Assembly (NCBI GenBank): GCA_041394145.1
Contig: JAWKIW010000011.1
Coordinates: forward strand, 62,001 to 126,000
DNA length: 64,000 bases
DNA from: JAWKIW01 sp041394145
GTDB taxonomy: Bacteria > Actinomycetota > Acidimicrobiia > Acidimicrobiales > Acidimicrobilacustridaceae
Reading direction: 5' to 3'
In this document: piece after piece, positions 8,053-15,803 of the stretch
Numbering within the stretch: position 1 is the first letter of the stretch
Layout: each line of letters begins with the position of its first letter
The notes under the pieces: model-generated
Told to the model about the DNA's origin: nothing
The model's input: only the letters and a program-made list of their open reading frames with translations
Database searches by the model: none
Made by a program: the position numbers and the translations under genes

Positions 8053-9255
8053 TCAGGCAGCGGGCGCGACCAGGTCGGCGGGCACCAGCTGCTCGGTGAG
8101 CAGGCGCTCGAAGCGGCCGGGGTCGCCGGCGACGAAGCGCCGGCACGCCGGCAGGCCCTCCACGTAGCACGAGATGTAGGCCCGCCACGTCGGGTCGGTC
8201 AGGAACTGCAGCGCCTTCTCGGCGCGCGCCCGCGACAGCAGGCCCCAGCGCATGGCGTAGGCCACGCACTCGTCGGCGGGACGGCCGTCCTCGTGCAGCA
8301 TCCACGCCACGTTGCCCCGCACGGCGCCGAGCACCTCGGCGGCGTCGGCAACCGCCCGCACGACGTCGGCGTCGAAGGGGACCCCGAGCGGGCGCAGGTG
8401 CTGCTCGGCGAGCCCGGCGGGGTCGGGGGCGGCGAGCACCTCGAGCCCGAGGTCGGCGAGGCCCTCGGCCAGGAGGCACTGCGGCGTGCCCACGCAGAAG
8501 ATCGTCTCCTCGAGCTGACGGCGCCGGCGGACGAGCCCCACCTCCTTGCGGGTGTGCTCGGTGTGGTGCCCCGGGTAGGCCTCGTGGGCGACGAGGTGGG
8601 CGATCGAGGTGGACAGGACCGGCAGGTCGACGTTGATGGCCACCCGGCTGCGCAGGTCGCCCTCGTAGTAGTTGAACCCCGACCACGGCCGGTCGGTGAC
8701 GAGCTCCCAGCTGACGTGCTCGCCGTCGGGGAGCCCGAAGGCCCGGTCGGTGCGCTCGCGCAGGTCGTCGGCCAGCGAGTGGACGACGGCGTCGATCCGG
8801 TCGGGCGGGATGGCCTGCGCCTCGCGCCAGGCGACGAAGCGGTCGGCCAGCGCACCGTCGCCGGGAAGCGCCTCGTCGAGGTGGCGATGCGCGGCGCGCA
8901 GCACGTCCTCGGGGACGGGCGACGGCCGCACGCCGTAGCAGGCCTCGACCTCGTCGGCATAGGTGATCGGCTCGCCGGCCAGCTTGCGGGCCGTGGTGTG
9001 CAGGCCCACCACCTGGGCCCGCAGCCAACGACGCCTCGTGGCATCGAGGGTGGTCCCCGCTCCGCCGTCGAGGTCGGCGATCAGGCGGGCCGCATCGGCC
9101 CGGAGGGCGGCAGCGTCGACGACCGGCTCGGCCTCGACCCTCTGGGCGAGCGCCGCCGGCCCGTAGTAGGCGTCGACCAGCCCGTCGACGTGGCGACCGA
9201 GCCGGAGCCCGAGCTCCAGGTAGCGCTCGACGGGGTCCGACGCGGCGCTGGGCAA
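8053..9255 (-). CDS. DUF885-family metallopeptidase-like protein
   Basis: 400 residues. The HEAYPGHH motif near residue 224 is the DUF885 signature (HExYPGHH) and resembles a zinc peptidase site. A conserved Glu follows in CLLAEGLADLGLE. No signal peptide is seen, so it should act in the cytoplasm; the substrate is unknown. The only plausible start near the conserved N-terminus is TTG at 9255, 16 bases after the hydrolase stop. The upstream frame gives no better start, so the exact N-terminus is uncertain. Confidence 0.85.
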   Translation of the reverse strand: MPSAASDPVERYLELGLRLGRHVDGLVDAYYGPAALAQRVEAEPVVDAAALRADAARLIADLDGGAGTTLDATRRRWLRAQVVGLHTTARKLAGEPITYADEVEACYGVRPSPVPEDVLRAAHRHLDEALPGDGALADRFVAWREAQAIPPDRIDAVVHSLADDLRERTDRAFGLPDGEHVSWELVTDRPWSGFNYYEGDLRSRVAINVDLPVLSTSIAHLVAHEAYPGHHTEHTRKEVGLVRRRRQLEETIFCVGTPQCLLAEGLADLGLEVLAAPDPAGLAEQHLRPLGVPFDADVVRAVADAAEVLGAVRGNVAWMLHEDGRPADECVAYAMRWGLLSRARAEKALQFLTDPTWRAYISCYVEGLPACRRFVAGDPGRFERLLTEQLVPADLVAPAA

Positions 9256-9271
9256 CGGCGGGCGACCTTGG

Positions 9272-9958
9272 TCAGCCGAGGTGCTGGTGGAAGAACGCGA
9301 GGGTCATCTCCCACACCTTCTGCGACGTCTCGGGGTGGTGCACCTCGGGACGGGTCTCGTTGAAGAAGGCGTGGTCGACGCCGGGGTGCACGATGAGCTC
9401 GACGTCCTTGCCCAGCTTGATCAGGGTCTGCTCGAGCTCCTTCACCTGGTCGGGCCTGAAGAAGGAGTCCTCGGCGGCGAAGTGCCCCTGCACGCTCGCC
9501 TCGAGCTTCGACCAGTCGGGCTGGGCCCCCTCCCACGGGATGATCCCGTAGTAGGGCACGACGGCGGCGATCTGGCCCGGTCGTTGGGTGCCGAGCAGCA
9601 TCGCCAGGCCGCCGCCCATGCAGAAGCCGATCACCCCGACCTTGTTGCTGGTCACCGCGGCCAGGCCGATCAGGTGGTCGACGGCCCCACCCATGTCCTT
9701 GGCGGCCTGGTCGAGGTTCATCGCCATCATGAGCTTGCCGGCCTCGTCGGGCTCGCGGGTGGTGGTGCCGTGGTACAGGTCGGGCGCCAGGGCCACGAAC
9801 CCCGCCGCGGCGAAGCGGTCGCAGACGTCGGTGATGTGCGGGACCAGGCCCCACCACTCCTGGATGACGATCACGCCGGGGCCGTTGCCCGACTCGGGCA
9901 CCGCCAGGGACCCGCTCGCCGTGCTGCCGTTGCTCGCGAACTCCACGATCTCACCCAT
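9272..9958 (-). CDS. dienelactone hydrolase family protein
   Basis: 228 residues, alpha/beta hydrolase fold. The dienelactone hydrolase triad is visible: nucleophile Cys in GFCMGGG, Asp in the HFAAEDSFF segment, and His in GVDHAFFN. The conserved Glu lies in VIQEWWGL. It likely hydrolyses a lactone or ester; the substrate is open. I chose the ATG at 9958 (MGEIVEF) because a TAGGGT hexamer lies 7 bases upstream. It shares direction with the DUF885 and F420-type genes. Confidence 0.92.
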   Translation of the reverse strand: MGEIVEFASNGSTASGSLAVPESGNGPGVIVIQEWWGLVPHITDVCDRFAAAGFVALAPDLYHGTTTREPDEAGKLMMAMNLDQAAKDMGGAVDHLIGLAAVTSNKVGVIGFCMGGGLAMLLGTQRPGQIAAVVPYYGIIPWEGAQPDWSKLEASVQGHFAAEDSFFRPDQVKELEQTLIKLGKDVELIVHPGVDHAFFNETRPEVHHPETSQKVWEMTLAFFHQHLG

Positions 9959-9965
9959 GGTCCGC

Positions 9966-9971
9966 ACCCTA
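9966..9971 (-). promoter_or_regulatory. -10 hexamer TAGGGT, dienelactone hydrolase gene
   Basis: Read on the minus strand, TAGGGT ends 7 bases before the ATG at 9958, with no ribosome binding site between. Confidence 0.45.
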
Positions 9972-9979
9972 CCCAACGC

Positions 9980-10447
9980 TCAGTAGGTGCCGCCGAGCTT
10001 GTGGTGATCCCAGCTGACGACCTTGTCGGGCACGATCTCGACGGCCACCCGCTTGTTGGCCAGTCCGGCGGCGATGAGGTCGAGCTCCTCCTCGGTGTTC
10101 CAGTCGAAGTAGCGCTTCACGACCGATCGGGCGACGCCCATGAGCACCTCCTGGTCGTCGTGGACGACCGCGGTGCCGACCAGCTCGACGCCCCGCAGCT
10201 CCTCGTACTTCTCGCCGTCCTCGACCAGCACGGTGATCCGCGGGTCGCGGCGCAGGTTGAGCACCTTCTGGGACTTGGCGTAGGTCTCGAACGCCGGGTT
10301 GCCGCGCTCGGTGAACCCGTACCACATGGCCACGAGGTGGATGGTGCCGTCGGGGGCGTGGGTGGCGATGTTCATGACGTGGCGACCGTCGAGGAACTCG
10401 CGCACCTCGTCGTCGGTCATGCGGATGAGGTCGCGTCGGGATGCCAT
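9980..10447 (-). CDS. pyridoxamine-phosphate-oxidase-like flavin/F420 protein
   Basis: 155 residues with the split beta-barrel fold of PPOX/FDOR proteins: HVMNIATHAPDGTIHLVAMWYGF, then the strand RRDPRITVLVEDG and the C-terminal VVSWDHHKLGGTY. In actinobacteria this family often uses F420H2 or binds flavin or heme-type cofactors. The precise cofactor is not visible here. The ATG at 10447 is preceded by TAGCGT at an 8-base distance. Confidence 0.88.
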   Translation of the reverse strand: MASRRDLIRMTDDEVREFLDGRHVMNIATHAPDGTIHLVAMWYGFTERGNPAFETYAKSQKVLNLRRDPRITVLVEDGEKYEELRGVELVGTAVVHDDQEVLMGVARSVVKRYFDWNTEEELDLIAAGLANKRVAVEIVPDKVVSWDHHKLGGTY

Positions 10448-10455
10448 GGGCCCGC

Positions 10456-10461
10456 ACGCTA
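10456..10461 (-). promoter_or_regulatory. -10 hexamer TAGCGT, PPOX-like gene
   Basis: The minus-strand TAGCGT ends 8 bases before the ATG at 10447. The bases between are GCGGGCCC and contain no ribosome binding site. Confidence 0.45.
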
Positions 10462-10479
10462 CCGGTCGTCGATCACCGG

Positions 10480-11286
10480 CTACATCACGACGCCGCGGAA
10501 CAGCTCAAGGGCGACGGGGCAGTCGGTGAGGCGCAGGGCGGCGTCGACCTCGTGCACGCCGGCCGGTCCGGCGATGCGGTCGACCAGCTCGAGCGGGACG
10601 ACCTCCTCGTCGAGCTCCCACGGCGCCGCGCCATCGGCCTCGAGCCGGGAGCGCATGCCCTCCCACATCCGCTGGGGGAGCAGCCGGCCGACACCACCGA
10701 CGAGCCACACCGGCACGCCGGCGTGGCGGGCCACGGCGGCGGCGGCCCGGGACCCGGCCACGGCGAGGAACTCCGTCGGTGCGATGGCTGCGGCCTCCAG
10801 CAGGACGAGGTCGGCGTCGGCCACCGCGGCGCCGAGCCCCGCCGGCGGCACGTCGACGGCCGGCACGTCGACCTGCCACAGGCGGCGGGTCAGGCCGGTG
10901 CCCTCCCCCAGCACGTCGACGACGAGCACCTCGAGGTCTCCTCGCCGGGGCAGCGCCTCACCGATCTGGTCGGGCCAGCCGAGCACGACGACGGTGGCCT
11001 CGTCGGGCAGGGCGGCGGCCAGCTCGGCCGGGGTGCGATCGGCGTGCAGGTGACCCGAGGCCTCCCAGATCTCGCTCGCCGGATCGCCCGAGGTGACGAC
11101 CCGGGCCGCGAACCACACCAGCGGCGCCGAGGTGGGCTGACGGGCCACCACGCGCTGGCAGGCGGTGATCAGCCCGTGGGGATCGTCACCGAAGCTCGCC
11201 AGCGCCGACGCCGTCTCCTGCACGATGACGGTCGCCGGCACGCCCGAGGCACGGGCGACGTAGCGGAGCCGTTCGATCGGGTGCAC
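10480..11286 (-). CDS. eIF-2B-like protein of unknown function
   Basis: 268 residues. The C-terminal half (DADLVLLEAAAIAPTEFL, then VARHAGVPVWLVGGVGR) resembles the eIF-2B alpha/beta/delta and methylthioribose-1-phosphate isomerase fold, where a similar helix-strand arrangement binds sugar phosphates. The N-terminal half is helical (IERLRYVARASGVPATVIVQ). The isomerase catalytic Cys/Asp pair is not evident, so enzymatic activity is doubtful. The GTG at 11286 is preceded 7 bases upstream by TACCGT. Confidence 0.65.
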   Translation of the reverse strand: MHPIERLRYVARASGVPATVIVQETASALASFGDDPHGLITACQRVVARQPTSAPLVWFAARVVTSGDPASEIWEASGHLHADRTPAELAAALPDEATVVVLGWPDQIGEALPRRGDLEVLVVDVLGEGTGLTRRLWQVDVPAVDVPPAGLGAAVADADLVLLEAAAIAPTEFLAVAGSRAAAAVARHAGVPVWLVGGVGRLLPQRMWEGMRSRLEADGAAPWELDEEVVPLELVDRIAGPAGVHEVDAALRLTDCPVALELFRGVVM

Positions 11287-11293
11287 GCCGCCG

Positions 11294-11299
11294 ACGGTA
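11294..11299 (-). promoter_or_regulatory. -10 hexamer TACCGT, eIF-2B-like gene
   Basis: The minus-strand TACCGT ends 7 bases before the GTG at 11286. Confidence 0.45.
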
Positions 11300-11339
11300 G
11301 CCGGGGCGACCGGCCTCGTGGCCGGTCCAGCGGCCCGGC

Positions 11340-11870
11340 TCAGCCGAGGCCGGGCTTCCAGATCATGTCGAGCATCAACAGCAGGAACACGAGGTGGGCC
11401 AGTCCCCCGAACATGGCCGACCGCCCGCCGAGCGCCTGCAGCTCGGCCACCTCCGGCGGCGGACCATCCGGACCGCCCTTGGCCGCGCCCGACACGAGCC
11501 GCTCCTGGAGGTCGACCATCTTCTTGTTGTTGGCGGTCAAGAGGTACCCGAGCACCGCACCCACGATGAACAGCCCGAAGGCGACGCTGATCCAGGTCTG
11601 GGAGAACTTCCACGCGTCGCCGCTGACCACGACCAGCAGGATCCCGAACAGCGCGGCCAGGTAGATCGAGACGGTGGTGAGCATCTTGGAGGTGCTCAGC
11701 GCGGTGCGGCTGAGGGCCAGCGACGCCTCCCCGGGCCCCAGCTTGCGGGCCTGGGCACCCAGCACCGGCCACACGAAGCTCGATCCGAACCCGACGATCA
11801 CAGCGAGCAGGTGCAGCAGGAAGAGCACCTTGTAGATGGCGGTCTCGATGCCGCCGACGGCAGCGAACAT
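11340..11870 (-). CDS. DUF2269-like integral membrane protein
   Basis: 176 residues with four membrane helices: about 8-30, 62-84, 90-112 and 148-168. The first contains FLLHLLAVIVGFGSSFVWPVLG, similar to DUF2269 (predicted membrane proteins with a His in helix 1). Function is unknown. The ATG at 11870 was preferred over an upstream start because GGGAGGA lies about 5 bases before it. It stands alone between oppositely oriented or spaced neighbours. Confidence 0.8.
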   Translation of the reverse strand: MFAAVGGIETAIYKVLFLLHLLAVIVGFGSSFVWPVLGAQARKLGPGEASLALSRTALSTSKMLTTVSIYLAALFGILLVVVSGDAWKFSQTWISVAFGLFIVGAVLGYLLTANNKKMVDLQERLVSGAAKGGPDGPPPEVAELQALGGRSAMFGGLAHLVFLLLMLDMIWKPGLG

Positions 11871-11976
11871 GGACGTCCTCCCGGATCTCGAACCCACCGG
11901 ACGCTAGTCCGTCGCGCCGGCCGCTCCCGGCGGGCCTCGCGGCCGGCCAGGTTGTCGGCGCCGAAGCCGCTTCCAC

Positions 11977-11982
11977 TAGCGT
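11977..11982 (+). promoter_or_regulatory. -10 hexamer TAGCGT, gene at 11992
   Basis: TAGCGT ends 9 bases before the ATG at 11992. The intervening CTGGCGCCG has no ribosome binding site. Confidence 0.45.
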
Positions 11983-11991
11983 CTGGCGCCG

Positions 11992-12480
11992 ATGGCGACC
12001 GACGTTCCTGCCGACACCCCGCTGACCTCGCTGTCGGGCGAATCCCGTCCGATCGCCGAGTGGACCACCAACTTCCACCTGGCCCTCATGGTGCTCGACC
12101 CCTTCACCTACGAGAGCTCGTGGATCCTCGACACCGCGGTGCGGATCCTTCGCAACTACACCGAGGCCGACTGCCGGTGTGCGTTCCTGGTCACCTGCGG
12201 CGCCGAGGACGCGCAGCGGTTCCTCGGGCCCTACGCCAAGGAGCTCCTGGTCTTCTGCGACCCCGACCGGGTCGCGGTGAAGGGCATGGGCCTCGAGGCG
12301 CTCCCGGCCTTCGTGCACGTGAACATCGCCCACGAGGTCGAGGCCAGCGCCGAGGGCTGGCAGCCGGCGCAGTGGCGCGAGGTCGCCGAGAACCTGACCC
12401 GGGTCATGAGCTGGCGACGCCCGACGATCCCCGAGCCGTCGGACCCGGTGCCCTTCGAGGGCACACCCGCGCTGGGCTGA
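11992..12480 (+). CDS. hypothetical protein with thioredoxin-like pattern
   Basis: 162 residues, soluble. The order of secondary structure (EWTTNFHLALMVLDPFTYES, CRCAFLVTCG, ELLVFCDPD, LPAFVHVNIA) and the LPAFVHVN segment in the place of the thioredoxin cis-Pro strand suggest a redox-inactive thioredoxin fold. There is no CxxC at the expected position. I do not recognise a named family. It is convergent with fumC, with only 3 bases between the stops. Confidence 0.7.
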   Translation: MATDVPADTPLTSLSGESRPIAEWTTNFHLALMVLDPFTYESSWILDTAVRILRNYTEADCRCAFLVTCGAEDAQRFLGPYAKELLVFCDPDRVAVKGMGLEALPAFVHVNIAHEVEASAEGWQPAQWREVAENLTRVMSWRRPTIPEPSDPVPFEGTPALG

Positions 12481-12483
12481 GCG

Positions 12484-13905
12484 TCAGGGGGCGAGCCCGC
12501 CCTTGGTGAGGGCGAGCACGTCGAGGGCGCGATCGAGCTGCTCGTCGTCGAGCAGCTCGCGTCGACGGACGACCTCGCGGACGGTGCTCCCGGTGCGCAC
12601 GGCCTCCTTGACCACCTCCGAGGCGAGGTCGTAGCCCAGCCACGGGTTGAGCGAGGTGGCCACCGACGGCGAGGACTCGGCGTAGGCGCGGCAGCGCTCG
12701 ACGTCGACCTCGATCCCGGCGACGCAACGCTCGGCGAGCAGGGTGGACGCCCGTGCCAGCAGCCGGATCGACTCGAGCAGGTTGCGGGCCAGCAGGGGCA
12801 TGGCGACGTTGAGCTCGAACGAGCCCTGCTGGCCGGCGAAGGCGACGGCGGCGTCGTTGCCGATCACCTGCCCGGCGACCTGCAGCACCGCCTCGGGGAT
12901 CACCGGGTTGACCTTGCCGGGCATGATCGACGAGCCCGGCTGGAGGTCGGGCAGGCGGATCTCGCTCAGCCCCGTCCGGGGACCGCTGGCCATCCATCGC
13001 AGGTCGTTGGCGATCTTGACCAGCGACACCGCGATCGTCCGGAGCTGGCCGGACAGCTCGACGAGCGCGTCGCGGGCGGCCTGGGCGGCGAAGTGGTCGG
13101 GCGCCTCCGACAGCGGGAGGCCGGTGCGCTCGGCCAACCGGCCGATCACCTTGGCGGCGAAGCCCCTCGGGGCGTTGATGCCGGTCCCCACCGCGGTGCC
13201 CCCCAGCGCCAGCTCGCCCACCCGGGGCAGCGCCGACCGGATGCGCCCGATCCCGGCCTCCACCTGGGCGGCGTGCCCACCCAGCTCCTGCCCCAGGGTC
13301 ACGGGCGTCGCGTCCATGAGGTGGGTGCGTCCGGCCTTCACGACGGCACGGTGGCGGCGGGCCTGGCGGGCCAGCTCGGCGCGCAGCGCCTCCAGACCGG
13401 CGACGAGCTCGGTGCTCGCCAGCTCGGCGGCAGCCAGGTGCAGCGCGGTGGGGAACACGTCGTTGGACGACTGCGACGCGTTGACGTGGTCGTTGGGGTG
13501 CACGGCGCCGGGCTCGCCCAGCCGCTCCGAGGCCAGCGAGGCGAGCACCTCGTTCATGTTCATGTTCGTGGAGGTGCCCGACCCGGTCTGGTACACGTCG
13601 ACGGGGAACTGCTCGTGCCACACGCCGGCCGCCACCTCCTCGGCGGCGGCGGCGATCGCCTCGCCGATGCGACGGGTCACGGCGGGCACGTCGCGCCGCG
13701 CCCCGTTGGCGCGGGCGCACTCGGCCTTCACCAAGGCCAGCGCCCGCACCAGCGCAGGATCCATGCGCAGCCCCGAGATGGGGAAGTTCGCCACCGCCCG
13801 CTGGGTCTGCGGGCCCCAGCGGGCCTCGGCGGGCACGGCAACCTCACCGAGCGCGTCACGCTCGATGCGCACCGACGGGGTGTCCGGGAGCTCGTGGTCG
13901 ACCAT
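12484..13905 (-). CDS. fumC: class II fumarate hydratase
   Basis: 473 residues, the normal class II fumarase size. It interconverts fumarate and L-malate in the TCA cycle in the cytoplasm. Signatures: the superfamily loop GSSIMPGKVNPV, the substrate-site segment QTGSGTSTNMNMNEV, and KAGRTHLMDATPVTLGQE with the catalytic His. The second half is well conserved (GNDAAVAFAGQQGSFELN). The ATG at 13905 is preceded 7 bases upstream by TACCGT. It appears monocistronic. Confidence 0.96.
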   Translation of the reverse strand: MVDHELPDTPSVRIERDALGEVAVPAEARWGPQTQRAVANFPISGLRMDPALVRALALVKAECARANGARRDVPAVTRRIGEAIAAAAEEVAAGVWHEQFPVDVYQTGSGTSTNMNMNEVLASLASERLGEPGAVHPNDHVNASQSSNDVFPTALHLAAAELASTELVAGLEALRAELARQARRHRAVVKAGRTHLMDATPVTLGQELGGHAAQVEAGIGRIRSALPRVGELALGGTAVGTGINAPRGFAAKVIGRLAERTGLPLSEAPDHFAAQAARDALVELSGQLRTIAVSLVKIANDLRWMASGPRTGLSEIRLPDLQPGSSIMPGKVNPVIPEAVLQVAGQVIGNDAAVAFAGQQGSFELNVAMPLLARNLLESIRLLARASTLLAERCVAGIEVDVERCRAYAESSPSVATSLNPWLGYDLASEVVKEAVRTGSTVREVVRRRELLDDEQLDRALDVLALTKGGLAP

Positions 13906-13912
13906 GGATCCG

Positions 13913-13918
13913 ACGGTA
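13913..13918 (-). promoter_or_regulatory. -10 hexamer TACCGT, fumC
   Basis: The minus-strand TACCGT ends 7 bases before the fumC ATG, with CGGATCC between. Confidence 0.5.
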
Positions 13919-13959
13919 CCGGGACGCGGCCCCGAGCAGACCGGCCGGACCGGCCGGCC

Positions 13960-15765
13960 CTAGTCGGCGAGCCACACCTGGGCGAGCGCGACGGTGCCGC
14001 GGAACTGGCTGATGCCGGGGGTCCCGGTCGGCGTCGTCCACCGCAGCAGGTCGCGCACCCCGGGGCGGGCGACGACGGCGGTCTGCTCGTGCACGAGGAA
14101 GACGTACGGCGACTCGCGGGCGAGCGTCTCCTGCACCGACGTGTACTGCTCCGCCTGCTTGGTGATGTCGGTGCTCTTGCGGGCCGTGTCGAGCGATCGG
14201 TCGATGTTCTCGTTGCGGAAGCGGGTGACGTTGACCGCCGAGGGCGGCGAGGCCGGGTCGGGGGGCGGCAGCGGCAGCGCCGGCGGCGCGTCCTTCGGGG
14301 CGCCGGCGGGTGGCACCGAGCCGGCGACGAACCCTCGCAGCATCGGCTCGTCCTGGTCGGGGTGCCAGCCGCCGAAGGCCGACACCAGGGCGGCCTCGTA
14401 CTGGCCGGCGACGAGGCGCCGGGCCACCTGATCGGGATCGGCCCACTCGGCCTCCACCCGGATGCCCGCCTCGGCCAGCTGGCGGCGCAGGGCGTCGACG
14501 AGGTCGCGGGCCATGGGGGTCGGTGGCGCCAGGATGCGCAACGACAGCGCCTCGCCGTGGGACTTGGTGTAGTCCTCGACGGTCTGGCGGGCCCGCACGA
14601 CGTCGTGGATGGGCCACGGGGCGCGGCCGTACCAGCGGGCCCCCTCGCTGTAGGGGCCCTCGGCCGGCGGGTACTGGCCGGCGAAGACGTCGTCGGCCAG
14701 GGCGTCGCGGTCGATGGCCTGGCCCATCGCCTGCCGGGCGATGGGGTCGTCGAAGGGCGGACGATCGGTCTGCAGGGCGAGGACCAGCTCGGGGGTCTCG
14801 CCGCTGGTGTCGACGAGGTGCTGCACCGTCCCCCGCTTGGCCTCCTCGGCGAACACGGCGAGGCGAGCGGGGTCGCGGAACAGCCCGACGTCGAGGCTCC
14901 CCGAGCGCAGCAGCGCCGCCCGGGCCGACTCGTCGGGCACGGCCTGGAACACGACCTCGTCGAGGCGGGGGAGGTCGGTCTGCCAGTAGGAGCGGTTGCG
15001 ACGCAGCCGGAGCTGCTCGGTGGGGCTCGGCGACGGACCGGCCCCGACCGCGGTCGGGCTCGTCGTCGCCGTCGGGCTCGTCGTCGCGGGCCCCGTGTCG
15101 CCCGGCACCAGCGCCGTGCGGGCGAACGGCCCGGTGCCCACCACGCCGCCCGCCACCACCCTCGAGACCATGCCCAGCTGGCCGGGCAGGAGGTGGGGGA
15201 ACGCCGACCAGGGCGTGCGCGTCCTGACCACCACCGTGCGGGGCCCGTCGACGGCCACCTCCTGCACCGGCCGCATCGCCGCGGTGAAGTCGGGCGCCTG
15301 GCGAACGGCGTCGAGCCCCGACCGCACCGCGTCGGCCGTCAGCGGACTGCCGTCATGGAACCGCACACCCTCCCGGAGGGTGATGGTCCACGTCGTGAGG
15401 TCGTCGGAGGGCTTGACCTCGGTGGCCAGGAAGGGTGTCAGGTTGTTGCTGTCGTCGTACACGAGCAGCGTGTCGAACAGGGCGCGGCCGACCTGGAAGG
15501 CGTCGGCGTCGAAGGGACCCGACGCCGGGTTCCAGTCCTCGCGCAGGGAGGCGACGCCGTAGGCGAGCGTCCCTCCCGAGCGGGGATCGGTCGCCGGCTG
15601 CGGTGCGGCCGCCGGCGCCACGGTCGAGGAGGTCGGCGCCGACGGCGCCGTCGTGCCGCCACCGGCCTGGCCGGGGGCATCGGAGCACGCTGCGAGCCCA
15701 CCGACGACGGCGAGCACGGCCACGATGGCGACCAGCCGGCGCACCGAGACCGGCGGTGGCTTCAC
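13960..15765 (-). CDS. ABC transporter substrate-binding lipoprotein, family 5
   Basis: 601 residues. The signal peptide ends in the lipobox LAAC (GGLAACSD near residue 26), followed by a Ser/Thr/Pro linker. The mature part is a family 5 (peptide/nickel/oligopeptide) binding protein: SGGTLAYGVASLREDWNP, LREGVRFHDGSPLTADAV and GTGPF are recognisable. A low-complexity Thr-Ser-Pro insertion from tandem repeats interrupts the conserved core near residue 230. No permease genes lie adjacent, so its transporter is elsewhere or it acts alone. The GTG at 15765 is the best start before the signal. Confidence 0.9.
   Translation of the reverse strand: MKPPPVSVRRLVAIVAVLAVVGGLAACSDAPGQAGGGTTAPSAPTSSTVAPAAAPQPATDPRSGGTLAYGVASLREDWNPASGPFDADAFQVGRALFDTLLVYDDSNNLTPFLATEVKPSDDLTTWTITLREGVRFHDGSPLTADAVRSGLDAVRQAPDFTAAMRPVQEVAVDGPRTVVVRTRTPWSAFPHLLPGQLGMVSRVVAGGVVGTGPFARTALVPGDTGPATTSPTATTSPTAVGAGPSPSPTEQLRLRRNRSYWQTDLPRLDEVVFQAVPDESARAALLRSGSLDVGLFRDPARLAVFAEEAKRGTVQHLVDTSGETPELVLALQTDRPPFDDPIARQAMGQAIDRDALADDVFAGQYPPAEGPYSEGARWYGRAPWPIHDVVRARQTVEDYTKSHGEALSLRILAPPTPMARDLVDALRRQLAEAGIRVEAEWADPDQVARRLVAGQYEAALVSAFGGWHPDQDEPMLRGFVAGSVPPAGAPKDAPPALPLPPPDPASPPSAVNVTRFRNENIDRSLDTARKSTDITKQAEQYTSVQETLARESPYVFLVHEQTAVVARPGVRDLLRWTTPTGTPGISQFRGTVALAQVWLAD
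15053..15087. repeat. 18-bp tandem duplication inside the lipoprotein gene
   Basis: Two near-identical copies of an 18-base unit (starting GTCGGGCTCGTCGTC) in phase with the reading frame, encoding the repeated TTSPTA hexapeptide. The last base of the second copy differs. Confidence 0.8.
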
Positions 15766-15803
15766 GGCGCTGACGAGGGGAGGGTGGGCACGGCGGGGGG
15801 AAC

